A DNA stretch of 64,000 nt, taken from Streptomyces sp. V2I9. GTDB taxonomy: Bacteria > Actinomycetota > Actinomycetes > Streptomycetales > Streptomycetaceae. The translations under genes were made by a program, and so were the position numbers. Under the pieces are notes generated by a model, which saw nothing but the letters and a program-made list of their open reading frames with translations, was not told the origin of the DNA and did no database searches. Where the stretch lies: contig NZ_JAUSZJ010000002.1 of NCBI RefSeq assembly GCF_030817475.1, forward strand, positions 2,700,501-2,764,500, written 5' to 3'. Shown here in pieces: positions 50,942 to 59,857 of the stretch (positions are counted from its first letter, which is position 1; the number at the start of each line of letters is the position of its first letter).

Positions 50942-52222
50942 TCAGGGGCGCTCCAGGATCGCCGTCACCCCCTGCCCGCCCGCCGCGCAGACCGAGATCA
51001 GGCCGCGCCCCGGCCCCTCCCGTTCCGCCAGGAGTTTCGCCAGCGTCGCCACGATCCGGGCGCCCGTCGCGGCGAAGGGATGGCCGGTGGCCAGGGAGGA
51101 ACCGGCCACGTTCAGGCGCTCGCGGTCCACCGGGGCCAGGCCCTGCTTCTCCCAGGCGGCGAGGGTGGCCAGCACCTGGGAGGCGAACGCCTCGTGGATC
51201 TCGACCAGGTCGAAGTCCTCGATCCCCAGCCCGGCCCGCTCCAGCAGGCGGGGCACCGCGTACGCGGGGGCCATGAGGAGGCCGTCGTCGCCGTCCACGT
51301 AGTCCACCGCGCCCGTCTCGTACAGGGAGAGGTACGCCAGCGGTTCGAGGCCGCGCTCACGCGCCCACTCCTCGCTCGCCAGCAGGACCGTCGCCGCGCC
51401 GTCCGTCAGCGGCGTCGAATTGCCCGCCGTCATCGTCGGGTCGGGTCCGGAGGTCCCGAACACCGGCTTCAGGGCGGCGAGTTTCCCGACCGTCGACCCC
51501 GGACGCAGGTTCTGGTCGCGGTCCAGGCCCCGGTACGGGACCACCAGGTCGTCCAGGAAGCCCCGTTCGTACGCGGCGGCCAGCCGCTGGTGGCTCGTGG
51601 CGGCCAGCAGGTCCTGGTCCTCGCGGGTGATCCCCCAGCGGCGGGCGGTCACGGCGGCGTGCTCGCCCATCGACAGGCCCGTGCGGGGTTCGGCGTTGCG
51701 CGGGATGTCCGGGACGAGGTGGCGGGGGCGTACGGCGGACAGGGCCTTCAGGCGGGCTCCGGCCGACTTCGCGCGGCGGGCGGCGAGCAGGATGCGGCGC
51801 AGTTCGTCGTTGACGCCGAGCGGGGCGTCGCTGGTGGTGTCGGAGCCGCCCGCGACGGCCGAGTCGACGGAGCCGAGCGCGATGGTGTTCGCGGCGGCGA
51901 CGACCGCCTGGAGGCCGGTGCCACACGCCTGTTGAATGTCGTAGGCCGGGGTACGAGGATCGAGGGCGGAGCCGAGGACGGTCTCGCGTGCCAGGTTGAA
52001 ATCGCGGCTGTGCTTGAGGACCGCGCCCGCCACGAACGCCCCGACGCGCTCCCCGGCCAGACCGTACCGCTCCACCAGGCCGTCGAGCGCGGCCGTCAGG
52101 AGGTCCTGGTTGGAGGCGGTCGCGTACGGGCCGTCGGAGCGGGCGAACGGGATGCGGCTGCCGCCGATCACCGCGACGCGGCGCGGCTGCGGCACGGGGA
52201 GCGGAGTCCACGGGCGCGTCAT
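50942..52222 (-). CDS. acetyl-CoA C-acyltransferase (thiolase, FadA2-like)
   Basis: A 426-residue thiolase. The nucleophile is Cys100 in AYDIQQACGTGLQA. The catalytic His is in VEIHEAFASQ. The second Cys is in CAAGGQGVTAIL near the C-terminus. GGNST-like loop is MTAGNSTPLTDGAA. ATG 52222 has GAGAGGGTCACG upstream and removes a 25-residue in-frame extension. Divergent from the FabG4-like gene across a 26-bp palindrome. The gene order thiolase / fabG4 / maoC equals Mycobacterium tuberculosis fadA2-fabG4-htdX (Rv0243-Rv0242c-Rv0241c), known from the literature. Confidence 0.95.
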   Translation of the reverse strand: MTRPWTPLPVPQPRRVAVIGGSRIPFARSDGPYATASNQDLLTAALDGLVERYGLAGERVGAFVAGAVLKHSRDFNLARETVLGSALDPRTPAYDIQQACGTGLQAVVAAANTIALGSVDSAVAGGSDTTSDAPLGVNDELRRILLAARRAKSAGARLKALSAVRPRHLVPDIPRNAEPRTGLSMGEHAAVTARRWGITREDQDLLAATSHQRLAAAYERGFLDDLVVPYRGLDRDQNLRPGSTVGKLAALKPVFGTSGPDPTMTAGNSTPLTDGAATVLLASEEWARERGLEPLAYLSLYETGAVDYVDGDDGLLMAPAYAVPRLLERAGLGIEDFDLVEIHEAFASQVLATLAAWEKQGLAPVDRERLNVAGSSLATGHPFAATGARIVATLAKLLAEREGPGRGLISVCAAGGQGVTAILERP

Positions 52223-52275
52223 CGTGACCCTCTCGTCTCGGTAGGTCCGGGATCGTTCATCTCGACCAGCTCCTG

Positions 52276-52301
52276 ACTCTTGAGTAACCTTACTCAAGAG
52301 T
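52276..52301. promoter_or_regulatory. 26-bp perfect palindrome between thiolase and FabG4-like genes
   Basis: Perfect 12-bp arms ACTCTTGAGTAA and TTACTCAAGAGT around CC. It is centred in the 109-bp divergent gap, 31 bp from the FabG4-like start and 54 bp from the thiolase start. TTGAG(T/C)-type sequences in it could serve as -35 elements for both genes. It is a strong TetR-type operator candidate, and the TetR gene at 59858 is the nearest TetR regulator. Confidence 0.8.
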
Positions 52302-52331
52302 AAATCTACGACCGAGCAGGGAGTCAGGACA

Positions 52332-53654
52332 ATGGCCGATCGCTATCTGCACCTCACCGGCACAGCACCCGGCCGCTTCCTCACCCGCCGGCTCGGCCTG
52401 CCACAACCCGTCCCACTGCGCCGCTGGAGCCGTGAAACACCGCGCCTGGACGGGCCGTTGCTGCATCTGGCCGCCGGGGAACCCGCGATCGGGGACGAGC
52501 TGGCGAAGGCGCTGGCGACCACCGGCCTCACCGTGGAGGCGCGGGCCGAGCGCCCCGCCGGGATCGTGCTGGACGCCACCGGGGTCACCTCCGCGCGGGG
52601 CCTCGCCCAGGTGCACGCGGCCCTCCACCCGGTCGTACGGTCGCTCGCTCCCGGTGGCCGGATCGTCGTCATCGGCACGCTCCCGTCCCCCGAGGACCAC
52701 CACCAGGCCGCTGCCCAGCAGGCGTTGGAGGGCTTCGTCCGGTCGCTGGGGAAGGAGATCGGGCGTGGCGCGACCGCGCAGCTGGTGCGCCTCCCGGCCG
52801 GTGCCGCGCCGGTGGCCGCCGAGTCCACCCTCCGCTTCCTGCTCTCCCCCCGCTCCGCCTACGTCAGCGGCCAGGTGATCGAGCTGACCGACGCCGCACC
52901 GGACCCCGTGGCCGACCACGACGCCCCGCTCGCCGGCCGGACCGCCCTGGTCACCGGCGCGGCGCGGGGCATCGGCGCGTCCGTCGCCTCGGTACTGGCC
53001 CGCGACGGGGCCCGGCTGATCGTGCTGGACGTGCCCGGGGCCCAGGACGACCTGGTGCGCACCGCCGACCGGCTCGGGGCGACCGCGCTGCCGCTGGACA
53101 TCACGGCACCCGACGCCGCCGCCCGCATCGCCGCCGCCGCACCGGACGGGCTCGACGTCCTCGTCCACAACGCGGGCATCACCCGCGACCGCCGACTCGC
53201 CAACATGCCGGCCGAGCGGTGGGCGCAGGTCGTCGAGGTCAACCTCGACAGCGTGCTCCGCACCACCGACGAACTGCTGGCCTCCGGCACGCTGAACCGG
53301 GGCGGGCGGATCGTGGCCACCGCCTCCATCGCGGGCATCGCGGGCAACAACGGCCAGACGAACTACGCGGCCAGCAAGGCCGGGATCATCGGCCTGGTCC
53401 GCTCGCTCGGCCCGCGCGCCGCCGCCGAGCACGGCGTCACGGTCAACGCGGTGGCCCCCGGGTTCATCGAGACGAAGATGACCGCCGCCGTGCCGCTCCT
53501 CATCCGCGAGGCGGGACGGCGGATGAACTCCCTCACCCAGGGCGGACTTCCGGTGGACGTCGCCGAGACGGTCGCCTGGTTCGCGCAGCCCGGCTCCGCC
53601 GCCGTCAACGGCCAGGTGCTGCGCGTCTGCGGCCAGAGCCTGCTGGGGGCGTGA
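52332..53654 (+). CDS. 3-oxoacyl-ACP/CoA reductase, FabG4-like (high-molecular-weight)
   Basis: A 440-residue SDR. Residues 1-~195 are a decayed Rossmann-like domain with no nucleotide motif, typical of high-molecular-weight FabG4. The active SDR follows: LVTGAARGIGAS cofactor loop, HNAGITRD, catalytic ATASIAGIAGNNGQTNY (Ser) and YAASKAG (Tyr~344/Lys~348). It reduces 3-oxoacyl-CoA/ACP, most likely with NADH. Its stop overlaps the start of the MaoC gene (GTGA at 53651-53654). Upstream region has a 26-bp palindrome. Confidence 0.94.
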   Translation: MADRYLHLTGTAPGRFLTRRLGLPQPVPLRRWSRETPRLDGPLLHLAAGEPAIGDELAKALATTGLTVEARAERPAGIVLDATGVTSARGLAQVHAALHPVVRSLAPGGRIVVIGTLPSPEDHHQAAAQQALEGFVRSLGKEIGRGATAQLVRLPAGAAPVAAESTLRFLLSPRSAYVSGQVIELTDAAPDPVADHDAPLAGRTALVTGAARGIGASVASVLARDGARLIVLDVPGAQDDLVRTADRLGATALPLDITAPDAAARIAAAAPDGLDVLVHNAGITRDRRLANMPAERWAQVVEVNLDSVLRTTDELLASGTLNRGGRIVATASIAGIAGNNGQTNYAASKAGIIGLVRSLGPRAAAEHGVTVNAVAPGFIETKMTAAVPLLIREAGRRMNSLTQGGLPVDVAETVAWFAQPGSAAVNGQVLRVCGQSLLGA

Positions 53655-54529
53655 GCGCGATGACCTCACTCAGCGCGTCGCTCCTGCGCGGGGCCCTCCT
53701 CTCCCCGCTCAAGGACGCCGGACGCCCGGACACCACCCTGCCGCCGGTCCGCCTCACCCGCCCCGCCTCGCCCGTCGCGCCGGGACCCCTCGCCGCGTAC
53801 AGCGGGATCTGCGGGTTCGCGGAGTCCGGGGAGCTGCCGCTCACCTATCCGCATGTGCTGGCCTTCCCGGACACCATGCGGCTGATGACCGGCCGGACCT
53901 TCCCGCTGCCGGTGCTCGGGCTCGTCCACACCTGGATGGAGATCACCCCGCACCGGCCGGTGCACCGGGAGGAACAACTCCAACTCACCGTTTATGCGGA
54001 GGCGTTGAGTCCGCACCGCAGGGGCACCGAGGTCACGATGACGACCGAGGCGCAAGTGGCCGGGGAGCTGGTGTGGGCGTCCCGCAGCGGCTATCTCTCC
54101 CGCCACGCGACCCGCCGCCCGGCGACGGACGCGGCGCCGGCCGCCCCGGCGACGGACCCGGCGGCGCACCCGGTGAGCCCGTCCCCCACTGCCCCCGAGG
54201 AGCTGCCCGCCCGCGCCGAGTGGATGCTCCCCGGCGACCTCGGGCGGCGGTACGGGGCCGTCTCCGGGGACCGCAACCCGATCCATCTGCACCCCCTGAC
54301 CGCCCGGCTGTTCGGCTTCCCCCGTGCCATCGCGCACGGCATGTGGACGGCCGCCCGCTGCCTGGCCGAGGCCACCGACCCCGGCGGCATCCGCACCGTA
54401 CGGGTCGAGTTCAGGGCCCCTGTCCTGCTGCCGGCCACCGTGACGTACGCGGCCGACGCCACCGGCCACGCCTTCGCGCTGCGCGGGCCCGGAGGGCGCG
54501 TCCACCTCCTGGGGTCGGTGACCCGGTAG
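53651..54529 (+). CDS. MaoC-like (R)-specific enoyl-CoA hydratase (HtdX-like)
   Basis: A 292-residue double hot-dog protein. The N-terminal hot dog includes PLTYPHVLAFPDTMRLMTGR. An Ala/Pro-rich linker leads to the C-terminal hot dog with the catalytic Asp/His motif SGDRNPIHLHPLTARLFGFP and AIAHGMW. It dehydrates/hydrates (3R)-hydroxyacyl-CoA, downstream of the FabG reaction. GTG 53651 overlaps the FabG stop by 4 bp, indicating translational coupling; an in-frame ATG at 53660 is the alternative. Equivalent to mycobacterial HtdX by context. Confidence 0.9.
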   Translation: MSAMTSLSASLLRGALLSPLKDAGRPDTTLPPVRLTRPASPVAPGPLAAYSGICGFAESGELPLTYPHVLAFPDTMRLMTGRTFPLPVLGLVHTWMEITPHRPVHREEQLQLTVYAEALSPHRRGTEVTMTTEAQVAGELVWASRSGYLSRHATRRPATDAAPAAPATDPAAHPVSPSPTAPEELPARAEWMLPGDLGRRYGAVSGDRNPIHLHPLTARLFGFPRAIAHGMWTAARCLAEATDPGGIRTVRVEFRAPVLLPATVTYAADATGHAFALRGPGGRVHLLGSVTR

Positions 54530-54671
54530 GTCCGGAGCTCCGGCCCCCGGACCGGCACGGAACCGTCCGGTCCGCGCCCCGTCCGGGGGCCGGACCGCGT
54601 GCATGTGACACTCCCCCGAGGGCTCCCCCGCCCGCTCCGGCCGGTCGTCGCCGACCCCGGCCGGGGAGCAC

Positions 54672-55880
54672 ATGCGCGAGAAGGCAGGTCCGGTACCGGT
54701 GGACAGACCCAGCGCGGTCGAGCGCGCTCTGCGCGAAGCCGCGCCCCACGAGATCTTCGACGTCATCCGCTCCCTGGTCGAACGCCGGCACGGCGCGCTG
54801 ACCGTGGACCTGCTGCTCGTCGACTACGCGATGACGAGGCTGCAGCCCGTCGGGGTCCTTCCCCGCACCCGCTCACCGGTCCCGGTGCACGACAGCGCTC
54901 CGGGCCGCGCGTTCGGAGCGCAGGAGCCGTACTGCGTGCACGACCGTGCGGCGGCCACGGTGACGGTGCACCTCCCGGTCAGCGTCCGGGGGGACCGGCT
55001 GGGCATCCTCAGCGTCACCCTCCCGGCGTCCGGGGACGGCGGGCCGGCGGCGGACGTGCTGGCGGACCTCCAGGACTGCGCCGACGCGCTGGCGCACGAG
55101 GTGGTCGTCGCGGAACGCGACACCGACCTCTTCCTCCAGGCACGGCGGGCGGAACGGCTGACCCTGGCCGCCGAGATGCAGTGGCAGCTCCTGCCCGGCC
55201 GCTCCTGCGCACGGGCGGAGTACAGCCTCGGCGCGCAGCTGGAGCCCGCCTACGCCATCTTCGGCGACAGCTTCGACTGGTCGGCCTCGGCCGACGACCT
55301 GTACGTGACCGTCAGCAACGGCATGGGCGAGGGCATCGACGCCGCCCTGCTGACGAACCTCTGCGTCAACGCGCTGCGCAACGCCCGCCGCGCCGGGCTG
55401 AGCCTGAGCGACCAGGCGTACCTGGCCGACCAGGCGGTGTACGGGCAGTACGGCGGGGACCAGTACCTGTCGACGCTGCTCTTCCGCTTCCACCTGCCGA
55501 CCGGGGAGGCGGAGGTCGTCGACGCGGGGTCACCGCGGGTGTGGCGGGTGCGCGAGGGGGTGGTGGAGCCGATCGAGTTCGAGGCGCAGATGCCGCTCGG
55601 GATGTTCGAGGACACCGACTACGTCGCGCAGCGCTTCCGGGTCGAGCCCGGTGACCGCCTGCTGTTCATCAGCGACGGCGTCTACGACGCGCTGTCCCCG
55701 GCCGGCGAGAAGTACAGCCTCCGGGCCCTGGCCGCGTCGATCAACAGCACGCGGCTGCTGCCCGCCCCGCAGGTGCCCCGCGTGATGCTCCAGGAGCTGC
55801 TCGGCCACCGGGGGTCCGGCCCGGCGGCTGACGACTCCCTCGTGATGTGCCTGGACTGGCACGGCCGCCCGGCTCCCTGA
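54672..55880 (+). CDS. PP2C/SpoIIE-like protein lacking one metal-binding Asp
   Basis: A 402-residue protein: an N-terminal ~145-residue GAF-like region and a C-terminal PP2C (SpoIIE/RsbU) domain (~165-395). GDSFDW (Asp199 region) keeps the first metal Asp, and PAADDSLVMCLDW at the end is intact. The second core motif, normally DVxGHG, reads VSNGMGEGIDAA with Asn216 where Asp coordinates both metals. Loss of that Asp usually abolishes activity, so it may be a pseudophosphatase. ATG at 54672; the next gene begins 211 bp away, same strand. It may modulate the active phosphatase downstream. Confidence 0.85.
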   Translation: MREKAGPVPVDRPSAVERALREAAPHEIFDVIRSLVERRHGALTVDLLLVDYAMTRLQPVGVLPRTRSPVPVHDSAPGRAFGAQEPYCVHDRAAATVTVHLPVSVRGDRLGILSVTLPASGDGGPAADVLADLQDCADALAHEVVVAERDTDLFLQARRAERLTLAAEMQWQLLPGRSCARAEYSLGAQLEPAYAIFGDSFDWSASADDLYVTVSNGMGEGIDAALLTNLCVNALRNARRAGLSLSDQAYLADQAVYGQYGGDQYLSTLLFRFHLPTGEAEVVDAGSPRVWRVREGVVEPIEFEAQMPLGMFEDTDYVAQRFRVEPGDRLLFISDGVYDALSPAGEKYSLRALAASINSTRLLPAPQVPRVMLQELLGHRGSGPAADDSLVMCLDWHGRPAP

Positions 55881-56030
55881 GCCCGGCGGGACCGTGACGG
55901 GGCCCGCGGCCGGCCTGCCCGTTCGGTGGCGCGTGTGTGGCCGCCCGGTGAAGGCTCTGCGACCTTCCGGCCGGGGAGACCCCCGCCGGGAGGGGGCCGG
56001 GTTGCCGGGCGGGGACCGCGTGGGGGATGG

Positions 56031-56044
56031 TTGCCTGAAGGCAA
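56031..56044. promoter_or_regulatory. TTGCCT-GA-AGGCAA operator-like dyad before signalling operon
   Basis: Perfect inverted repeat with 6-bp arms and GA centre, 47 bp before the predicted start of the phosphatase gene. MarR-family proteins often bind such short dyads, and this operon ends with a MarR gene, so autoregulation is a reasonable guess. It is followed by an AT-rich ATCGTCTAGTTGATGAGG that may hold the -10 region. Confidence 0.55.
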
Positions 56045-56091
56045 TCGTCTAGTTGATGAGGTGAGGGGTCCGCCCAGCGGGCCCTCGATAT

Positions 56092-57747
56092 TTGGCTTCC
56101 ACCCAAGAGCGAACCTTTGTGGACGAGCACCCGGACTTCTCCTGGGGCCGGGCCCCGTATCCGGTGCTGATCGCCGATGCCCGGGGAGCCGTGGTGCGCT
56201 GCAACGACGCGGCGGAACCTCTGCTGCCCGCCGCCGCCCCCGGAACGCCCCTCGCGGACGTGGCCCCGGACTGGCTCCGCGACGCGCACGCCGAGCTGTG
56301 CTCCCTCGGCCCGCACGCCGCCCCGGCCACCGGCCGGTCGGCGGCCGGTGACATCGACGGGCGGCACTTCGAGGCCCACCCGACGGTGCGGGACGACGGC
56401 TCGGTCGCGTGGTGGCTGGTGGACGACACCGACCTCCAGCTCGTCCGGACGGCGCTGCGCAGGGAGCGGGAGCGCAGCGCGTTCCTCGCGAAGGCGTCCA
56501 CGGTCCTGCTGTCCTCCCTCAACCTTGAGCGCTGCATGGACGCGGCCGCGCGGATGGCCGCCGAGAGCCTCGCCGACGCGGCGCTCGTGATAGCTCCGGC
56601 GCGCGGCCGGCGGCTGCCCGTGGTGACCTGCGTGCGCGGCGGCGAGCCCGAGACGACCACGGTGACGGTCGTCCCCGACTCCGTACCGGGGCTGGGAGAG
56701 GCGCTGCGCGGTTTTCCGCCGGTGCCCTCGCGGTGGATCGACCCCGGCGCGGCCCCCGCGTGGATGGTGCCCGAGAGCATGGGGCCGGTCGGCTCGATCG
56801 TGATCACCCCCCTGCCCGGCCACGGCGTCCCCGCCGGGGCCCTCATCCTGCTGCGCAAGGCCGAAGGCTCCGTCTTCAGCGAGGAGGAGGAGATCTTCGC
56901 CCGGCTGTTCGCCGCCCGCGCGGGAGCGGGCATGTCGGCCGCGCGGCTGTACGCGGAGCAGAGCTCGATCAGCGACCTGCTGATGCGGGAGCTCCTGCCC
57001 CCGCCCCTGCACCGGATCTCCGGGGTGGACTTCGCCGGCGGCTACCGGCCCTCGGCCGACCACGAACGCATCGGGGGCGACTTCTACGACGTGCACCCGG
57101 CGGCCGACGAGGGTGACGCCTCCCTGGTCCTGCTCGGGGACGTGTGCGGCAAGGGCCTGGAGGCCGCCGTGCTGACGGGCCGGATCCGCAACACGCTGCA
57201 CGCGCTGCTGCCCCTGGCCGACGACCACCAGCGGATGCTCGGCCTGCTGAACACCTCGATGCTCAGCTCCCACCACACCCGCTTCGCGACCATGGTCCTG
57301 GCCTCCGCCGTACGCCGTGGCAGCTCCGTGGAGCTCAAGCTCACCAGCGGCGGCCACCCCAGCCCGCTGATCGTCCGCACGGACGGCACGGTCGAGGTGG
57401 CCGCCACCCAGGGCACGCTGATCGGGGCCATCCCCACCATCGCCTGCACCACCGTCACGGCCTCCCTGGCGCCCGGGGAGTCGTGCGTCCTGTACACCGA
57501 CGGCATCACCGAGGCCAAGGGCGGCCCGATGGGCGACGAGCTGTTCGGGGAGGAGCGGCTCAGGCGCGCGCTCGCCGGATGTGCGGGCATGCCCGCCGAG
57601 GGGGTCGTGGAACACGTGCAGATGCTCGCCGGCCAGTGGCTGGGCGGCCGCCCGCACGACGACATGGCCGTCGTCGTGATCTCCGCGCCCCGCACCCACC
57701 ACCTGAGCGCGGTGAACGGGCACACGCGGGGCAGGTTCACCGCATGA
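56092..57747 (+). CDS. PAS/GAF-PP2C (SpoIIE/RsbU-type) serine phosphatase
   Basis: A 551-residue cytosolic phosphatase. A PAS-like domain at ~22-115 contains VLIADARGAVVRCNDAA. A GAF domain spans ~130-290. The PP2C domain (~305-545) has all metal motifs: RIGGDFYDV (Asp330), LLGDVCGKGLEAA (Asp350), YTDGITEAK and RPHDDMAVVVI. It should dephosphorylate a STAS anti-anti-sigma factor, and one is encoded two genes downstream. TTG 56092 is used, with GTG 56119 as an alternative; neither has a strong ribosome site. First gene of a coupled operon (4-bp overlap with the B12 gene). Confidence 0.92.
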   Translation: MASTQERTFVDEHPDFSWGRAPYPVLIADARGAVVRCNDAAEPLLPAAAPGTPLADVAPDWLRDAHAELCSLGPHAAPATGRSAAGDIDGRHFEAHPTVRDDGSVAWWLVDDTDLQLVRTALRRERERSAFLAKASTVLLSSLNLERCMDAAARMAAESLADAALVIAPARGRRLPVVTCVRGGEPETTTVTVVPDSVPGLGEALRGFPPVPSRWIDPGAAPAWMVPESMGPVGSIVITPLPGHGVPAGALILLRKAEGSVFSEEEEIFARLFAARAGAGMSAARLYAEQSSISDLLMRELLPPPLHRISGVDFAGGYRPSADHERIGGDFYDVHPAADEGDASLVLLGDVCGKGLEAAVLTGRIRNTLHALLPLADDHQRMLGLLNTSMLSSHHTRFATMVLASAVRRGSSVELKLTSGGHPSPLIVRTDGTVEVAATQGTLIGAIPTIACTTVTASLAPGESCVLYTDGITEAKGGPMGDELFGEERLRRALAGCAGMPAEGVVEHVQMLAGQWLGGRPHDDMAVVVISAPRTHHLSAVNGHTRGRFTA

Positions 57748-58838
57748 GCACGAGCACCCCGTCCCGCCTGTCCGACGCCGAACACGCCGAGCGGGCGGCG
57801 CAACTGCTGTGGGACGCCGTCTCGGCCGGGGACGAACACACGGCGGGCGAACTCGTCCACCGCCTCCTCGACGAGGGGACCGACCCGGAGAGCGTCCTGC
57901 TGGACGTGATCGCCCGCGTGCAGGCCCGCGTCGGCGAGGAGTGGGCGGCCAACCGGATCAGCGTCGCCCAGGAGCACGCGGCGACCGCTGTCAACGAGCG
58001 GGTCGTGGTCGCGGTGAGCATGCACCCCGCCGCCCGCACGACCGCCACCCGCGGCAGGATCACCGTGGCCTGCGTGGACGGCGAATGGCACGGACTGCCC
58101 GCCCGGCTGCTGGCCGAGGTCCTCAAGCTGCGCGGCTGGCGGGTCGACTACCTCGGCGCGCAGATACCCACCCCGCACCTGATCGTCCACCTGCACAGCA
58201 CCAGCGCGGACGCGGTGGCGCTCTCCAGCTCGATCCCCACCCGGCTGCCCACCGCGCACGCGGCGATCACGGCCTGCCAGGCGATCGGTGTCCCGGTCCT
58301 CGTCGGCGGGGCCGCGTTCGGGCCCGACGGCCGGTACGCGAAGCCGCTGGGCGCCGACGCCTGGGCCCCCGACGCCCGCGCCGCCGCCGACCTCCTCGCC
58401 GGGGAGCCGCTGCCCCGTCCGGAGCCGGGCCACCAGCAGTACGACGTCCTGCCGCACCTGGCCGACCAGGAGTACACACTGGTCTCCCGCAGCGGGGGCG
58501 CACTCGTCCGCCAGGTCTTCACCGCGCTGGAGGACGCCTTCCCCGCGATGCGCTCCTACGACGACGTGCAGCGTGAGCGCACCGCCGAGGACCTCGCCCA
58601 CATCGTCGAGTTCCTGGCCACCGCCCTCTACCTCGACGACGAGGAAGTCTTCACCCGGTTCATCGCCTGGACCGCACGCATCCTCGTGGCGCGGGGCGTA
58701 CCCGCGTCGAGTCTGCCGCCGGCCCTGGATCTCCTGGCCCGCGAGCTCAAGGACTTCCCCAGGGCCGTCCGCATCCTCCGGGCCGGAACCGGGGCCCTCG
58801 CCACCGACCCCTCCACCGCCGCCGGGAACACCGTATGA
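57744..58838 (+). CDS. CarH-type cobalamin-binding photosensor-like protein
   Basis: A 364-residue protein. Helical cap domain ~15-95 contains W67-x9-E77-H78 (within EEWAANRISVAQEHAAT), the W-x9-EH signature that in CarH/LitR photoreceptors packs the 5'-deoxyadenosyl group. The Rossmann B12 domain (~104-222) has E114-W-H116 (lower axial His, motif E/DxHxxG; here P replaces G), S161-S-S and VLVGGAAF (GG ~188). There is no N-terminal MerR HTH, unlike CarH. The C-terminal ~130 residues are helical and may be the output. ATGA overlaps at both ends couple it to the phosphatase and STAS genes. Light or adenosylcobalamin control of partner switching is inferred. Confidence 0.88.
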   Translation: MSTSTPSRLSDAEHAERAAQLLWDAVSAGDEHTAGELVHRLLDEGTDPESVLLDVIARVQARVGEEWAANRISVAQEHAATAVNERVVVAVSMHPAARTTATRGRITVACVDGEWHGLPARLLAEVLKLRGWRVDYLGAQIPTPHLIVHLHSTSADAVALSSSIPTRLPTAHAAITACQAIGVPVLVGGAAFGPDGRYAKPLGADAWAPDARAAADLLAGEPLPRPEPGHQQYDVLPHLADQEYTLVSRSGGALVRQVFTALEDAFPAMRSYDDVQRERTAEDLAHIVEFLATALYLDDEEVFTRFIAWTARILVARGVPASSLPPALDLLARELKDFPRAVRILRAGTGALATDPSTAAGNTV

Positions 58839-59248
58839 CCACGTACCCCGAGCACCACCTCCGGCTGACCACGGTCGACGAGCAGGACAGCGTCCGGATC
58901 GAGCTCCACGGAGACCTCGACTACGACAACGCCGACCTCCTCGTGCGGGAGGCCACCGCCTGTCTGGACGCCCGGCCGGCCCTGATCGATCTGCATCTGC
59001 GGTGCGCGGATGTCGGCGCGGTCGACTCCATGGGCCTGTGCGCCCTGCTGATGATCGCCCGTCGCACCGGCGAGGCGGGGGTGCGGCTGCATCTGGACGA
59101 CCGGCCCGTGCGGCTGGAACGGCTCCTGGTCATCACCGGTACGCTGGCCCACCTCACGGCCCCACCACCGCCCCGGCCCCTGGCGCACCCGGCCGCCGAG
59201 GAGAGCACCGGGACGGCCCGTCCGGCAGGACCGGACAGCATCACCTGA
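58835..59248 (+). CDS. STAS-domain anti-anti-sigma factor
   Basis: A 137-residue SpoIIAA/RsbV-like protein. The domain spans ~5-105. The phosphorylatable Ser is predicted as Ser65 in VGAVDSMGLCALLMIAR. A ~30-residue Pro/Ala/Thr-rich tail follows. When unphosphorylated it should bind an anti-sigma kinase and free a SigB-type sigma factor; neither is encoded in this window. ATG overlaps the B12-gene stop (58835-58838), so it is translated with the phosphatase and B12 proteins. Confidence 0.93.
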   Translation: MTTYPEHHLRLTTVDEQDSVRIELHGDLDYDNADLLVREATACLDARPALIDLHLRCADVGAVDSMGLCALLMIARRTGEAGVRLHLDDRPVRLERLLVITGTLAHLTAPPPPRPLAHPAAEESTGTARPAGPDSIT

Positions 59249-59297
59249 GCCACTGCCCGGTGCCCCACCGGGGAGAAGCACCCATCGACGGGCAACC

Positions 59298-59801
59298 ATG
59301 ACCGCACCAGAGGGCGCCGCCGGGGCCCGGCAGGAGCCGGCCCGCGCCGCGAGTTCGATCGTCGAGCTCCTCGACGTGATGTGGGACCACGCCAGGAACG
59401 CCACCACGGGTATGAGCGCGCCCGGCTCCACGTCCCAGCTCCGCCTGATGTACGTCGTCGACGGCGAGGAGGGCGTACGCATGCGCACCGTGTGCCGGCG
59501 CCTCTCCTCCGCGGCGCCGACCGTGACCCGCATGTGCGACCGTCTGCAGGCCATCGGCTTCCTCGAACGCCTGCCGTGCCCGGGCAACGGCCGTGAGGTC
59601 GCCCTCCGGCTCACCGCCGCGGGCAGGGAGCACCTGCACCGCATCCGCGCCCAGCGCGACACCGCGCTCCACCGGGCCATAGCGAACATGTCCCCGGACG
59701 AACGCCGCGCCCTCGCCCTGGGGCTCGCGGGGCTGCGGGCCCGGCTCGACCCCGCCCGGGGCGGAGAACACCCCGCCCCCGGCGCCTCCTCGGCGGCCTG
59801 A
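59298..59801 (+). CDS. MarR family transcriptional regulator of the signalling operon
   Basis: A 167-residue winged-helix regulator. The DNA-binding part is VRMRTVCRRLSSAAPTVTRM, CDRLQAIGFLERLPCPGNGR and EVALRLTAAG (~55-110). ATG at 59298 lies 49 bp after the STAS stop on the same strand, so it is a probable fourth gene of the operon. It likely binds the TTGCCT/AGGCAA dyad upstream of the operon or controls an output regulon. No ligand is predictable. Confidence 0.92.
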   Translation: MTAPEGAAGARQEPARAASSIVELLDVMWDHARNATTGMSAPGSTSQLRLMYVVDGEEGVRMRTVCRRLSSAAPTVTRMCDRLQAIGFLERLPCPGNGREVALRLTAAGREHLHRIRAQRDTALHRAIANMSPDERRALALGLAGLRARLDPARGGEHPAPGASSAA

Positions 59802-59857
59802 GGGACGCGGGCGGGCGACCACGTCCCCTCGGGCCGCCGGACGCGGACGCGACCGGC

